NCBI GenBank assembly: GCA_965277425.1
Contig: CBDICR010000005.1
Coordinates: forward strand, 496,001-560,000
DNA from: Poindextera sp965277425
GTDB taxonomy: Bacteria > Pseudomonadota > Alphaproteobacteria > Caulobacterales > Caulobacteraceae
Length of the DNA: 64,000 bases
Direction of reading: 5' to 3'
Made by a program: the position numbers and the translations under genes. Shown piece after piece: positions 8,079-17,259 of the stretch (position 1 is the first letter of the stretch; each line of letters begins with the position of its first letter). Under the pieces are notes generated by a model. It made no database searches. It saw only the letters and a list, made by a program, of their open reading frames with translations, and was not told where the DNA came from.

Positions 8079-9614
8079 ATGCCCAAAGACCCTTCTCCCG
8101 ACGGTATTCCGCTCGAGCAGCTGGCGGCGCTCAGCCATGAGTTTCGCACGCCGCTGAACGGCGTGCTCGGCATGGCGCGGCTTTTGGAGTCCACGCGCCT
8201 GACCGCTGAGCAGCGCGCCTATGTGGCGGCGCTGAACGAGAGCGGCGGCCATCTGCTCGGCCTGGTCAACGACGTGCTCGACTACGCCAAGCTGGGCGCG
8301 GCGGGCATGGAGCTCAATCCCGCCGCCGTCGATGTCGAGGACGTACTGCGTTCGGTGTGCGAACTGATGAGCCCGCGCGCCCACGAAAAGGGCCTGGAGA
8401 TCGGCTGGGCGGCGCAAGCGGGCCTGGCGCCGATCCTGGCCGACGAGGGGCGGCTGAAACAGATTCTGCTCAATTTCGCCGGCAATGCGGTCAAGTTCGT
8501 CGAGAGCGGCGGCGTCCTCTTGCTCGCCGAGCAGGCGGGCCCCGGGCGGCTGCGCTTCACCGTCTCCGACACCGGCCCCGGCGTCGCCGAGGCCGCGCGG
8601 CGGCGTATTTTCGAGGCCTTCACCCATGCCGATCCTGAGCACGGGTCGCGGCTGGGCGGCGCGGGCCTCGGCCTGGCCATCGCCAGCCGCATCGCCGAGG
8701 CCATGGGCGGCGCGGTCGGCGTCGCCGGCGCGGTCGGGCGCGGCGCGGACTTCTGGTTCGAGGCGCCGTTCGAAGCGGCGGGCGAGGCCAGGGCCGACAC
8801 ATCGCTGGCCGGCCGCCGGGTGGCCGTCGTCTCGCCCAGCGCCGTCCTGCGCGAGGCGGCGGGCCGGCAGATCGAGGCCTGCGGCGCGCGCGTCCTCAGG
8901 GCCGAGCGGATCGAGGAGGCCCTGGCCCAGACTGGCGCCGCCGACGTGATCCTGATCGACCAGGCGCTGGCGAAGGGTCGCGCGCGGCTCAAGCCGCCGC
9001 CGGGCCGGGCGGCGGTGGTCCTGCTCAAGCCCGAGGAGCGCGGCCGCATCGCCCGCTATCGCGCCGCGGGTTTCGCCGGCTATCTGATCAAGCCGCTGCG
9101 CCGCGCCTCGCTCGCCGCCAGGGTGCTCGCCGCCGAGGGCGCCCAGGCGGCGCATCCGCCGCTGGAGGACGAGCGCATCGCGCCCATGGTCCAGGCGCAA
9201 GCGCCGGCCGCGCCCGGCGCGCGCGTGCTGCTGGCCGAGGACAATCCGATCAACGCCATGCTGGCCCGCACGCTGCTGGCGCGCGAAGGCTGCGATGTCG
9301 AGCATGTCGCCGACGGGGCCGCGGCCCTGGAGGCCCTCGCCGGAGGCGGCTATGACCTGGTGCTGATGGACGTGCGCATGCCGCGCCTTTCCGGCATGGA
9401 GGCGACGCGGGCCCTGCGCGCGCGGGGCGTCGAGACGCCGGTGGTGGCCCTGACCGCCAACGCCTTCGAGGACGACCGCCGCGCCTGCCTAGCCGCCGGC
9501 ATGGACGACTTCCTGGTCAAGCCGCTGAGCCCCGAGGCGCTTCGCCGCGCCCTGCTGCTCTGGACCGGCGCCGGCTGGACGGCCGCGCGCAAGCACGCCA
9601 AGCTCGCCGGCTAG
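8079..9614 (+). CDS. Sensorless hybrid histidine kinase/response regulator
   Basis: 511-residue cytosolic hybrid kinase. The phosphoacceptor His20 lies in the H-box ALSHEFRTPLNGV at the very N-terminus, so there is no sensor, PAS or membrane domain. The ATPase domain follows (N-box near 135, DTGPGV near 168, GAGLGLAI near 195). A middle region (about 240-345) looks like a worn receiver with VILIDQ and a final LIKPL lysine. A canonical receiver ends the protein, with phosphoacceptor Asp431 in LVLMDVRMP. Input must come from a partner protein. It is separated by 40 bp from the AmpG-like gene and may be cotranscribed with it. Confidence 0.9.
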   Translation: MPKDPSPDGIPLEQLAALSHEFRTPLNGVLGMARLLESTRLTAEQRAYVAALNESGGHLLGLVNDVLDYAKLGAAGMELNPAAVDVEDVLRSVCELMSPRAHEKGLEIGWAAQAGLAPILADEGRLKQILLNFAGNAVKFVESGGVLLLAEQAGPGRLRFTVSDTGPGVAEAARRRIFEAFTHADPEHGSRLGGAGLGLAIASRIAEAMGGAVGVAGAVGRGADFWFEAPFEAAGEARADTSLAGRRVAVVSPSAVLREAAGRQIEACGARVLRAERIEEALAQTGAADVILIDQALAKGRARLKPPPGRAAVVLLKPEERGRIARYRAAGFAGYLIKPLRRASLAARVLAAEGAQAAHPPLEDERIAPMVQAQAPAAPGARVLLAEDNPINAMLARTLLAREGCDVEHVADGAAALEALAGGGYDLVLMDVRMPRLSGMEATRALRARGVETPVVALTANAFEDDRRACLAAGMDDFLVKPLSPEALRRALLLWTGAGWTAARKHAKLAG

Positions 9615-9654
9615 AGTCGGGGCGTTCGGGCCGCCGCTCTCGGGAGCGCGGTTC

Positions 9655-11058
9655 ATGTCCGAGCAGGCCATCGCACCGGTCCCCCGCAAGCCCCCGCGGC
9701 GCCGCCGCAACATGGGCGAGGTGTTGAGGGCCCTGACCCGCCCGCGCGTCGCCCTCATGCTGATGCTGGGCTTCTCCTCCGGCCTGCCCTTCATGCTGAT
9801 CGGCAATACGCTGGGCTTCTGGCTGGCTGGCGACAACATCAAGCTGGCCGCCATCGGCTACCTCTCTTGGGCCGGCCTGCCCTATCTGGTGAAGTTCGTC
9901 TGGGGCGCCGTCGTCGATCGCGTCCCCGCGCCCCTGGTCGCCTCGCTCGGCCGCCGGCGCGGCTGGATGCTGCTCAGTCAGCTAGGCGTGGCGGCCGGCC
10001 TGATCGGCATGGCCGCCTGCGATCCCAAGCGCCACCTTGTCCTGCTGGCCTGCGCGGCGGTGTTCACCGGGGTCGCCGCCGCCACCCAGGACACGGTGAT
10101 CGACGCCTGGCGGATCGAGAGCGCCGCAGACGCGGACGAACTCGGCCTGCTGACCGCCTCCTATACCCTTGGCTATCGCGCCGCCCTGATCGCCACCGAG
10201 GCCGTCATCCTGCTGGTGGCGCAGGCGCTGAGCTGGCCCATGGCCTACGCCCTCTATGGCGGGGCCATGATCGTCGGTGTGGCCGCCGCGCTGATGGCCC
10301 GCGAGCCGGCCCGGGCCGACGCCGCCATGGAGGCGCGCGACCGCCGCGAGGGCCACAACCCGCTGCTGGCCGGCTACGATGCGATCGTCAGCCCCTTCAC
10401 CGTCTTCTTCCGCGCTCACGGCGTGGCGATGGCGCTTTTGATGCTGCTGACCATCACCCTCTATCACCTCAGCGACTACATGCGCGGGCCGATGTCCAAC
10501 CCCTACTATGTCTCGCTGCACATCAGCCTGGCGACCATCGCCTATGTGCGGCTGACCATCGGCGCCATCGGCTCCATCGTCGGGGTGGTGCTGGGCGGGC
10601 TGACCAGCCTGCGCATCGGCAACCGACCGACCCTGATCCTGGGATCCATCATCCAGCCCATCGGCATCGGGGCCTTCGCCCTGCTCGGCTGGCATGGCGG
10701 GGATTTCGCCCTGATGTCGCTGGCGGGCGTCAATGTCACCGCCTTCGAGGCGATCATGACCTTCGACGCCTTCGCCATCGGGTTTTCCGGGGTGGCGCTG
10801 GTCGCCTACATGTCGACCCTGACCAGCCTCGGCTATACCGCGACCCAATATGCGCTGCTGACTTCGGCCCTGGCCTGGACCGGCAAAATCCTGAAAGGGT
10901 TTTCCGGGGATATCGTGGAAGGCCTTCAGCACGGGCGCAGTCTGCTCGACGCCTATGCCCTGTTCTACCTGCTCGCCGCCGCCATCGGCGTGCCGGCCGT
11001 CGTCTGCTGCATCGTCCTGGCCAGGGTCACCCCGGCGCCCGCTCGCACCAGGGACTGA
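9655..11058 (+). CDS. AmpG-family major facilitator permease
   Basis: 467 residues with 12 or more hydrophobic helices after a basic N-terminus (PRKPPRRRR). The opening FSSGLPFMLIGNTLGFWL and WAGLPYLVKFVWGAVVDR match the AmpG muropeptide permease group, which imports GlcNAc-anhydroMurNAc peptides released by cell-wall turnover. Several AmpG paralogs exist in Caulobacterales, so the substrate is not certain. The 3' end overlaps the convergent Hsp70-like gene by 32 bp. Confidence 0.85.
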   Translation: MSEQAIAPVPRKPPRRRRNMGEVLRALTRPRVALMLMLGFSSGLPFMLIGNTLGFWLAGDNIKLAAIGYLSWAGLPYLVKFVWGAVVDRVPAPLVASLGRRRGWMLLSQLGVAAGLIGMAACDPKRHLVLLACAAVFTGVAAATQDTVIDAWRIESAADADELGLLTASYTLGYRAALIATEAVILLVAQALSWPMAYALYGGAMIVGVAAALMAREPARADAAMEARDRREGHNPLLAGYDAIVSPFTVFFRAHGVAMALLMLLTITLYHLSDYMRGPMSNPYYVSLHISLATIAYVRLTIGAIGSIVGVVLGGLTSLRIGNRPTLILGSIIQPIGIGAFALLGWHGGDFALMSLAGVNVTAFEAIMTFDAFAIGFSGVALVAYMSTLTSLGYTATQYALLTSALAWTGKILKGFSGDIVEGLQHGRSLLDAYALFYLLAAAIGVPAVVCCIVLARVTPAPARTRD

Positions 11059-12337
11059 GATCCGCCTCCTCGCCGATCAGGGCCAGGCCCGCGGCTATGG
11101 ACTCCAGTTCGGCCCCGGTGCTGATCCTGGCTGGGCCGAAACGCCGCTCGAACAGGGCCCGCACCGCCGGCACAAAGGATGAGCCGCCGGTCAGGAAGAC
11201 CCGGTCTATGGCCTCGGGCTTTAGCCTGGCCACGTTCAGCGCCTCGTCGACCGCTCCATCGATGGCCGCCAGGTCGCGGCCGATCCAGGCCTCGAATTCC
11301 GCCCGCTCCACGTCGCGCTGGATATCGATGGCGCCGGCCTGGAAGACGAAACGCGCCGCGCCCTCTGCCGAAAGCGCCTCCTTCAGCCGCGAGATCGACT
11401 GGTAGAGCCGATAGCCGTATTCGCCGTCGAGGAATTCGACCAGCCGGGCGACCTTTTCCGGCTCCAGCGATCGCCGCACCAGGCCGCGGATGTCGTTCAT
11501 GTCGCGCGAGGCGCGCATCAGGGCCAGCTGGTCCCAGCGCGCGAAGCTGGCGTAGTAGCGGTTGGGCATGGGCGCGACATTGTCGAAGTCGCGATAGGCC
11601 GAGCCCTTGCCCAGCGCCGGCGAGACCAGGTGATCGATCAGGCGGTAGTCGAAGGCGTCACCCGCCACGCCGACGCCGGCCTGGCCCAGGGCCTTGGAGG
11701 TCAGGACGCCGCTTTTGCGGGTGAAGCGGACGATGGAAAAGTCGCTGGTGCCGCCGCCGAAGTCGCCGACCAGGACGGTGGCGTCGGCATCGAGTTGGCG
11801 GGCGAAGAAGAAGGCCGCCGCGACCGGCTCGTAGGCGTAGAGGATCTCGGAGACCCCCAGCCGGCGAAAGGCGATCTCGTAGCGGGACAGGGCCAGGGCC
11901 GGGTCCGGGAAGGCGCCGGCGAAGCGAACGGGGCGCCCGACGATCAGCCGCGCCGGCGGCGCGGCCATCACCGCGCCGGCATGGGCGCGCACGCGCAACA
12001 GGAAGGCCGAAAGCAGGTCCTCGAACCTGTAGCGTCGACCCAGGATCACAGTCTCTGAAAAGGCGGCGCTGGCGGCGAAGCTCTTGAACGACTGAATGAA
12101 CCGCGTCTCGCCCGGGTCCTCCAGATAGGCCTCGATCGCCCAGGGTCCGGCCTCGACCAGCCGGCCGTTCGGCTGGTCGGAGTCGGAGCGCAGGCTCAGG
12201 CAGGAGCGGAAGGTGGTCGAGGCGTAGTCCTCGAAGGCGAAGTCCGCCAGCACCGCCTCGCCGTCGTCGCCGGCCATGGAGACCACGGTGTTGGTGGTCC
12301 CGAAATCGATCCCGAGGGTGGATGTCGAGGCGGACAT
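11027..12337 (-). CDS. Hsp70-like ATPase (YegD type)
   Basis: 436 residues comprising the actin-like ATPase fold of Hsp70 without a full substrate-binding domain, as in E. coli YegD. Phosphate 1 motif GIDFGTTNTVVS is near residue 9, phosphate 2 VGDFGGGTSDFSI near 200, and the adenosine motif VFLTGGSSFVP near 385. The client is unknown and no J-protein or exchange factor gene is adjacent. It is divergent from the toxin-antitoxin pair, with 158 bp between starts, and its 3' end overlaps the AmpG-like gene. Confidence 0.87.
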   Translation of the reverse strand: MSASTSTLGIDFGTTNTVVSMAGDDGEAVLADFAFEDYASTTFRSCLSLRSDSDQPNGRLVEAGPWAIEAYLEDPGETRFIQSFKSFAASAAFSETVILGRRYRFEDLLSAFLLRVRAHAGAVMAAPPARLIVGRPVRFAGAFPDPALALSRYEIAFRRLGVSEILYAYEPVAAAFFFARQLDADATVLVGDFGGGTSDFSIVRFTRKSGVLTSKALGQAGVGVAGDAFDYRLIDHLVSPALGKGSAYRDFDNVAPMPNRYYASFARWDQLALMRASRDMNDIRGLVRRSLEPEKVARLVEFLDGEYGYRLYQSISRLKEALSAEGAARFVFQAGAIDIQRDVERAEFEAWIGRDLAAIDGAVDEALNVARLKPEAIDRVFLTGGSSFVPAVRALFERRFGPARISTGAELESIAAGLALIGEEADLSPWCERAPG

Positions 12338-12467
12338 GGGCGCGCCGGAGCACGCGCGCGCTCCGCCTTCGTCAGCTTTGAGGATGAGGGCCGGCGTGTT
12401 TGAGGCCTGCCGCGCCCGCCGTCAAGCTGATCGTCAATCGCGTGGGTTTGCATCGGCGTCCAGCAAC

Positions 12468-12487
12468 TATATAATGAAGATTATATA
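12468..12487. promoter_or_regulatory. Palindromic operator of the toxin-antitoxin operon
   Basis: TATATAAT-GAAG-ATTATATA is a perfect inverted repeat with 8-bp arms ending immediately before the GGAGAG ribosome site of the antitoxin gene. AbrB/MazE-type antitoxins autorepress by binding such AT-rich palindromes, so this is the likely operator. It probably overlaps the -10 region. Confidence 0.7.
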
Positions 12488-12495
12488 GGAGAGCG

Positions 12496-12726
12496 ATGAT
12501 GCTCGCGTTCAAGGTTACGACGGTCGGTGCGTCGGCCGGCTTTATCCTGACCAAGGAGGCCATGGCCCGGTTGAAAATCAAGAAGGGCGATACCGTCTAT
12601 CTGACCGAAACGCCCGACGGCGGCTATCGGCTGACGCCCTACAGCCCCGAGTTCGAGCGGCAGATGACCTTGGCCGAGGACATCATGCATGAAGACCGGG
12701 AGATCCTTAGGCGACTGGCGAAGTGA
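12496..12726 (+). CDS. AbrB/MazE-fold antitoxin
   Basis: 76 residues. The N-terminal half (about 3-50) is a swapped-hairpin AbrB domain: KVTTVGASAGFILTKEAMARLKIKKGDTVYL has the usual G-x-S hinge and K-x-G-D turn. The C-terminal half (PEFERQMTLAEDIMHED) is the acidic helix that would wrap the toxin. Two ATGs at 12496 and 12499 follow GGAGAG. It overlaps the toxin gene as GTGA, so the pair is coupled, and is probably autoregulated through the palindrome just upstream. Confidence 0.88.
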   Translation: MMLAFKVTTVGASAGFILTKEAMARLKIKKGDTVYLTETPDGGYRLTPYSPEFERQMTLAEDIMHEDREILRRLAK

Positions 12727-13103
12727 CGGATTGGCGCTGGGTCGCGCCGGAGGTCGTCTACGCCATCCACGACAGACAGCTGTCGGACCATGGCGGCCTC
12801 GATGGCGTGCGCGATTACGGCGCGCTGGAGTCAGCCCTCGCTCGCCCGCAAAACCTCGCCGCCTATGGCGACCCCGACGCTGCGGCTCTTGCCGCCGCCT
12901 ACGCCTTCGGCCTGGCGCAGAATCACGGCTTCGCGGACGGCAATAAGCGCGCGGCCTGGGTCGTCGCTCGCGTGTTTCTTGCCGACAACGGCCACCAACT
13001 GCGCTTCGACAAGATCGACGCGGTCCGCACCGTCGAGGCCCTGGCCGCCGGGAAACTTGGCGAGTCGGAACTCGCCGACTGGTTCCGCGCCAGGCTCGCC
13101 TAG
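12723..13103 (+). CDS. doc: Doc/Fic-family death-on-curing toxin
   Basis: 126 residues from a GTG start. It carries the Fic-fold active site as HGFADGNKR near residue 67, matching the Doc form HxFx(D/N)GNKR; Doc proteins phosphorylate EF-Tu rather than AMPylating targets. The N-terminal WVAPEVVYAIHDRQL and GLDGVRDYGALESALARP are typical of the Doc group. All key residues are intact, so the toxin should be active. The partner is an AbrB-type rather than a Phd-type antitoxin, a known alternative. The stop codon lies inside a palindromic repeat. Confidence 0.9.
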   Translation: MTDWRWVAPEVVYAIHDRQLSDHGGLDGVRDYGALESALARPQNLAAYGDPDAAALAAAYAFGLAQNHGFADGNKRAAWVVARVFLADNGHQLRFDKIDAVRTVEALAAGKLGESELADWFRARLA

Positions 13104-13154
13104 AGCGGGCCTCCGGAAAAGTGCGAAGCGGTTTTCCGCCCGCAACCCGCTCTA
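13101..13154. repeat. Dispersed palindromic repeat (REP-like)
   Basis: A 54-bp element bounded by TAGAGCGGG and CCCGCTCTA (perfect 9-bp inverted ends), with inner arms CGGAAAA and TTTTCCG. It resembles a short palindromic element scattered between genes in Caulobacterales and Rhizobiales genomes. Its first three bases are the doc stop codon. It could fold as a cruciform or act as a weak terminator. Confidence 0.6.
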
Positions 13155-13225
13155 AACATTAGGATCGACGCGCTCGTCAGGGCGACAAATATGGCCTTGG
13201 GCGCAATCGGCGCCTCGCGCCGCCG

Positions 13226-15514
13226 CTAAACCTTGGCCTCCGCCAGCGGTCGCTCATAGGCGGCCATGGTGGCCATCTGCAGGATCTTCGACACCGAGGC
13301 CGAGAGCGGGCAGATCTGCACCGATTTCGAAAGGCCGAGCAGGACCGGTCCCACAACGGTCGCGCCGCCGAGCGCCTGGACCAGCTTGGTCGAGATCGAG
13401 GCGGAGTGGATGGCCGGCATGATCAGCACATTGGCTTCGCCGGTCAGGCGCATGAACGGGAAGTTGGCCCGCTTGTCCGGCTCCAGCGCCAGTTCCGGCG
13501 GCATCTCGCCCTCGTATTCGAAGTCGATATCCATTCCGTCCATCATGGCCACCGCGTCGCGGACCTTTTCCGATCGTTCGCCCATCGGATTGCCGAAGGT
13601 GGAATAGGACATGAAGGCGAGCCTCGGCTCGAAGCCCAGGTCGCGCACGGCATGGGCCGCCTCGATGGCGATCTCCACCAGCTCCTCGGCCTCCGGCATC
13701 TCGGTGATGTTGGTGTCGGCGATGAACAGGGTGCGACCCTTGGCCAGCACCACCGACATGCCGATGACACGACCGCCGGGAGCCGGATCGATCACGCGCA
13801 TCACCTCTTCCAGCACCTGGTCGAAGCTGCGCGTGACGCCGGTGACCAAGCCGTCGGCATGACCCAGCGCGACCATGGTGGCGGCGAAGGAATTGCGGTC
13901 CTGGTTGATCAACCGCTGCACGTCGCGGACCAGATAGCCTTCGCGCTGCAGGCGTTTGTAGAGGAAGTCGACATAGTCCGCGTTCCGCTCGGTGACCCGG
14001 GCGTTGATGATCTCCAGGCCGCTCTCCACCGGGTCGACCCCCACCAGGCGCATGTTCTGGTGCACCAGCTCCTCGCGCCCGACCAGGATCGCCTGGCCGA
14101 GGCCGCCGCTCTGGAAGGCGTAGGCGGCGCGGATGACGCTGGGCTCCTCGCCCTCGGCGAAGACGATGCGCCGCTTTGCGCCCTGGACGACCGCGCCGGA
14201 AATCTTCTGCAGGAAGCCCGCCGACGGATCGAGCCGCTGCGCCAGGCCCGCGCGATAGTCGTCCATGTCCTCGATCGGCCGGCGCGCGACGCCGGAATCC
14301 ATCGCCGCCTGGGCGATGAAGGGCGGGACGTACCAGATCAGCCGCGGATCGAACGGCGAGGGGATGATGTATTCCGGCCCGAACTTCAGCGCGCGGCCAT
14401 GATAGGCGGCGGCGACCTCGTCGGGCACGTCCTCGCGCGCCAGTTCGGCCAGGGCGTGGGCGCAGGCGATCTTCATCTCGTGATTGACGCGGCGCGCGCG
14501 CACGTCCAGCGCGCCGCGGAAGATGTAGGGGAAGCCCAGCACGTTGTTGACCTGGTTCGGATAGTCCGATCGGCCGGTGGCGATGATGGCGTCGGAACGG
14601 ACGGCCAGCACCTCCTCGGGCGTGATCTCCGGATCGGGATTGGCCATGGCGAAGATGATCGGCTTGGGCGCCATCGACCTGACCATCTCCGCCGTCACCG
14701 CGCCCTTGACCGAAAGGCCCATGAAGACGTCGGCGCCTTGCATGGCCTCGGCCAGAGTGCGCTTGTCGGTATCGACAGCGTGGGCGGACTTCCACTGGTT
14801 CATGGCCTCGGTGCGGCCCCGGTAGATCACCCCCTTGGTGTCGACGGCGATGCAGTTCTCGGACCTGACCCCCATGGCCTTGACCAGGTCCAGCGAGGCG
14901 ATGCCCGCCGCGCCGGCGCCGTTCAGCACCAGCTTGATGTCTTTCAGCTCGCGCCCGGTGATGTGGCAGGCGTTGATCAGGCCGGCGGCCGAGATGATGG
15001 CGGTGCCGTGCTGGTCGTCATGGAAGACCGGAATGTCGAGCAGCTCCTGCAGTTCGGTCTCGATGCGGAAGCACTCGGGGCTCTTGATGTCCTCCAGATT
15101 GATGCCGCCATAGGTGATGCCGATGTTCTTCACCACGGTGATGATCTCGTCGGGATCGCGGCTGAGGATCTCCACATCGATGGAATCGACGTCGGCGAAG
15201 CGCTTGAACAGCACCGCCTTGCCTTCCATCACCGGCTTGGAGGCGAGCGCGCCCAGGTCGCCGAGACCCAGGATGGCGGTGCCGTTGGAAATGACGGCGA
15301 CCAGATTGCCTTTCGAGGTGTAGTCGTAGGCCAGGTCAGGATTTTCGGCGATGGCGCGCACGGGCACGGCCACGCCCGGCGAATAGGCCAGGCTGAGGTC
15401 GCGCTGGGTATCCATCGGCTTGGTCGCCACCACGGCGATCTTGCCGGGCGTCGGATCGCGGTGAAAGGCCAGGGCCTCTTCGTCGGTAAAGGTGCGTTTT
15501 TCGGAATCGCTCAT
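13226..15514 (-). CDS. maeB: NADP-dependent malic enzyme with phosphotransacetylase-like domain
   Basis: Oxidative decarboxylation of malate to pyruvate, supplying NADPH during growth on C4 acids. It is 762 residues, the long MaeB form. Residues 1 to about 430 are the malic enzyme (SYGGINLEDIKSPECF-like region, HDDQHGTA, VLNGAGAAGIA, FAMANPDPEITPEE). Residues about 435-760 are the phosphate acetyl/butyryltransferase-like domain (VFAEGEEPSVIRAA, GLVTGVTRSF), which in this family regulates rather than catalyses. It is divergent from map. Confidence 0.95.
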   Translation of the reverse strand: MSDSEKRTFTDEEALAFHRDPTPGKIAVVATKPMDTQRDLSLAYSPGVAVPVRAIAENPDLAYDYTSKGNLVAVISNGTAILGLGDLGALASKPVMEGKAVLFKRFADVDSIDVEILSRDPDEIITVVKNIGITYGGINLEDIKSPECFRIETELQELLDIPVFHDDQHGTAIISAAGLINACHITGRELKDIKLVLNGAGAAGIASLDLVKAMGVRSENCIAVDTKGVIYRGRTEAMNQWKSAHAVDTDKRTLAEAMQGADVFMGLSVKGAVTAEMVRSMAPKPIIFAMANPDPEITPEEVLAVRSDAIIATGRSDYPNQVNNVLGFPYIFRGALDVRARRVNHEMKIACAHALAELAREDVPDEVAAAYHGRALKFGPEYIIPSPFDPRLIWYVPPFIAQAAMDSGVARRPIEDMDDYRAGLAQRLDPSAGFLQKISGAVVQGAKRRIVFAEGEEPSVIRAAYAFQSGGLGQAILVGREELVHQNMRLVGVDPVESGLEIINARVTERNADYVDFLYKRLQREGYLVRDVQRLINQDRNSFAATMVALGHADGLVTGVTRSFDQVLEEVMRVIDPAPGGRVIGMSVVLAKGRTLFIADTNITEMPEAEELVEIAIEAAHAVRDLGFEPRLAFMSYSTFGNPMGERSEKVRDAVAMMDGMDIDFEYEGEMPPELALEPDKRANFPFMRLTGEANVLIMPAIHSASISTKLVQALGGATVVGPVLLGLSKSVQICPLSASVSKILQMATMAAYERPLAEAKV

Positions 15515-15688
15515 GCCGTATTTTGGGCTTTTTGATTGCGGCGGGGCCCCTCCCCGCCCGGGGCGGGCACCCTACCGACGCCGTTCCCCGCCCACAACCG
15601 CCGCAAGCGATTTGGCGCCGGAACGGCCAGGCTGTCTTGCGCCTCGCGCCGCATTGGGTGACGCTCGCGGGCTTCGAAGGGGTGTTTG

Positions 15689-16438
15689 ATGACCATCGGC
15701 AGCGAAGACGAGCTTTCCAAGTTGCGCCACGTCGGGCGCGTTGTCGCCCGAACCATGGCCGCCATGGCCAGGGCGCTCGAGCCCGGCATGACCACCGGCG
15801 AACTGGATGGGCTCGGCCGCGATCTTCTGGAGCGGGACGGCGCCCGCTCCGCGCCCGAGATCACCTATGAATTTCCCGGCGCGACCTGCATCTCGGTCTT
15901 TCCCCAGATCGCCCACGGCATCCCCGGCGATCGGGTTCTGAGAGCCGGGGACCTGGTCAATATCGACGTCTCCGCCGAGATCGACGGCGTCTTCGCCGAT
16001 ACCGGCGGCAGCTTCGCCATGCCGCCGGTCGCGCCGCGCATCGAATGCCTGGCCCGGGATGGACGTCGCGCCATGTGGACCGGCGTGCGCGCGGTCAAGG
16101 CCGGCGGGCGGCTGAACGAGATCGGCCGCGCCATCCAGGGCTTCGCCGATCGCAACGGCTATACCTTGATCCGCAATCTTGCCAGCCACGGGGTCGGTGA
16201 CGCCTTGCATGAAGAGCCGAAGGAGATCGCCACCTGGTACGAGCCGGGCGACCGGCGCCGCATCGGCTCCGGCTCGGTCTTCACCATCGAGCCCTTCCTG
16301 TCCCTGGGCTCGGAATGGGCCATGGACAGCGACGACGGCTGGACGCTGACGGCCGAGGGCGGGCGGCCGACGGTGCAGTACGAACACACCTTGGTCGCCA
16401 CGCCGCGCGGCCCCGTCGTCGTCACCCTGGCCGACTGA
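15689..16438 (+). CDS. map: Type I methionine aminopeptidase
   Basis: Removes the initiator methionine from nascent proteins. The ATG at 15689 (249 aa) follows GAAGGGG; a TTG just before it is less likely. The metal ligands of the pita-bread fold are visible: NIDVSAEIDG and FADTGG (two Asp), NLASHGVGDALHEEP (His) and FTIEPFLSLG (Glu), with a final Glu in VQYEHTLV. The divergent gene is maeB and the next gene is dapB, 8 bp downstream. Confidence 0.93.
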   Translation: MTIGSEDELSKLRHVGRVVARTMAAMARALEPGMTTGELDGLGRDLLERDGARSAPEITYEFPGATCISVFPQIAHGIPGDRVLRAGDLVNIDVSAEIDGVFADTGGSFAMPPVAPRIECLARDGRRAMWTGVRAVKAGGRLNEIGRAIQGFADRNGYTLIRNLASHGVGDALHEEPKEIATWYEPGDRRRIGSGSVFTIEPFLSLGSEWAMDSDDGWTLTAEGGRPTVQYEHTLVATPRGPVVVTLAD

Positions 16439-16446
16439 GCCTAGCC

Positions 16447-17259
16447 GTGAGTGCAGACCAGACCCAGACGCGGTTAAAGATCGGCGTCGGCGGCGCGCTC
16501 GGGCGCATGGGCCGCGCCATCCTCGCGGCCATCGAGGCCCGCGAGGACGCCGGTGTGGCGGCGGTGTTCGATCAGCCGGCGCGCGCGGGCGAGAGCCTCG
16601 ACGGCCACCGGCTCGGCGCTCTCGACGCCGTCCTCGCCGCCAGCGACGTGGTGATCGACTTTTCGACGCCGGCGGCCTCGGTCGCCCTGGCCCGGCGCGC
16701 CGCCGAGCGCGGATCGCCGGCCCTGGTCGTCGGTGCGACCGGCGCATCGGCCGAGGACGAAGCCGCCATCGCCGAGGCGGCGGCGCGGGTCGCCATCGTG
16801 CGCTCGGGCAATTTCTCGCTTGGCGTCAATCTGCTGCTCGGCCTGGTCGGTCAGGCGGCTCGCCAGCTCGGGCCCGACGACTGGGACATCGAGATCTTCG
16901 AGGCCCACCACCGGCGCAAGGTGGACGCGCCCTCCGGCACGGCGCTGATGCTGGGCGAGGCGGCGGCCGGGGCGCGCGGCGGCGAACTGGCGGACGTCGC
17001 CGAGCGCGGACGCGATGGTCAGACCGGCGCCCGAGGCAAGGGCGCGATCGGTTTTTCGGTGATGCGAGGCGGCGGCCTGATCGGCGAGCACAGCATAAGC
17101 TTCATCGCCGAGGACGAGGTCGTCACACTCTCCCATTCCGCCCGCGACCGCAGCCTGTTCGCCAGGGGCGCGCTCGCCGCCGCCCTCTGGGTCGCGGACA
17201 AGCCGCCGGGGCTCTACGACATGCAGGACGTGCTGGGGTTCAAGGCCGCGCCGGCCTAA
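16447..17259 (+). CDS. dapB: 4-hydroxy-tetrahydrodipicolinate reductase
   Basis: NAD(P)H-dependent reductase of the lysine/diaminopimelate pathway that also feeds peptidoglycan. It is 270 residues from the GTG at 16447. The Rossmann motif is GVGGALGRMGRAI near residue 13. The catalytic region EAHHRRKVDAPSGTALMLGEA is near 155 and has the His-His and Lys expected for acid-base chemistry. VMRGGGLIGEHSISFI follows. dapF, acting later in the same pathway, is about 40 kb away. The stop overlaps the convergent gshB by 3 bp. Confidence 0.95.
   Translation: MSADQTQTRLKIGVGGALGRMGRAILAAIEAREDAGVAAVFDQPARAGESLDGHRLGALDAVLAASDVVIDFSTPAASVALARRAAERGSPALVVGATGASAEDEAAIAEAAARVAIVRSGNFSLGVNLLLGLVGQAARQLGPDDWDIEIFEAHHRRKVDAPSGTALMLGEAAAGARGGELADVAERGRDGQTGARGKGAIGFSVMRGGGLIGEHSISFIAEDEVVTLSHSARDRSLFARGALAAALWVADKPPGLYDMQDVLGFKAAPA

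Noticed and set aside
13406..15535. A 709-codon open frame antisense to maeB
   Set aside because: It mirrors the maeB codons and has the His/Asp/Gly/Gln-rich composition typical of antisense frames; no domain is recognisable.
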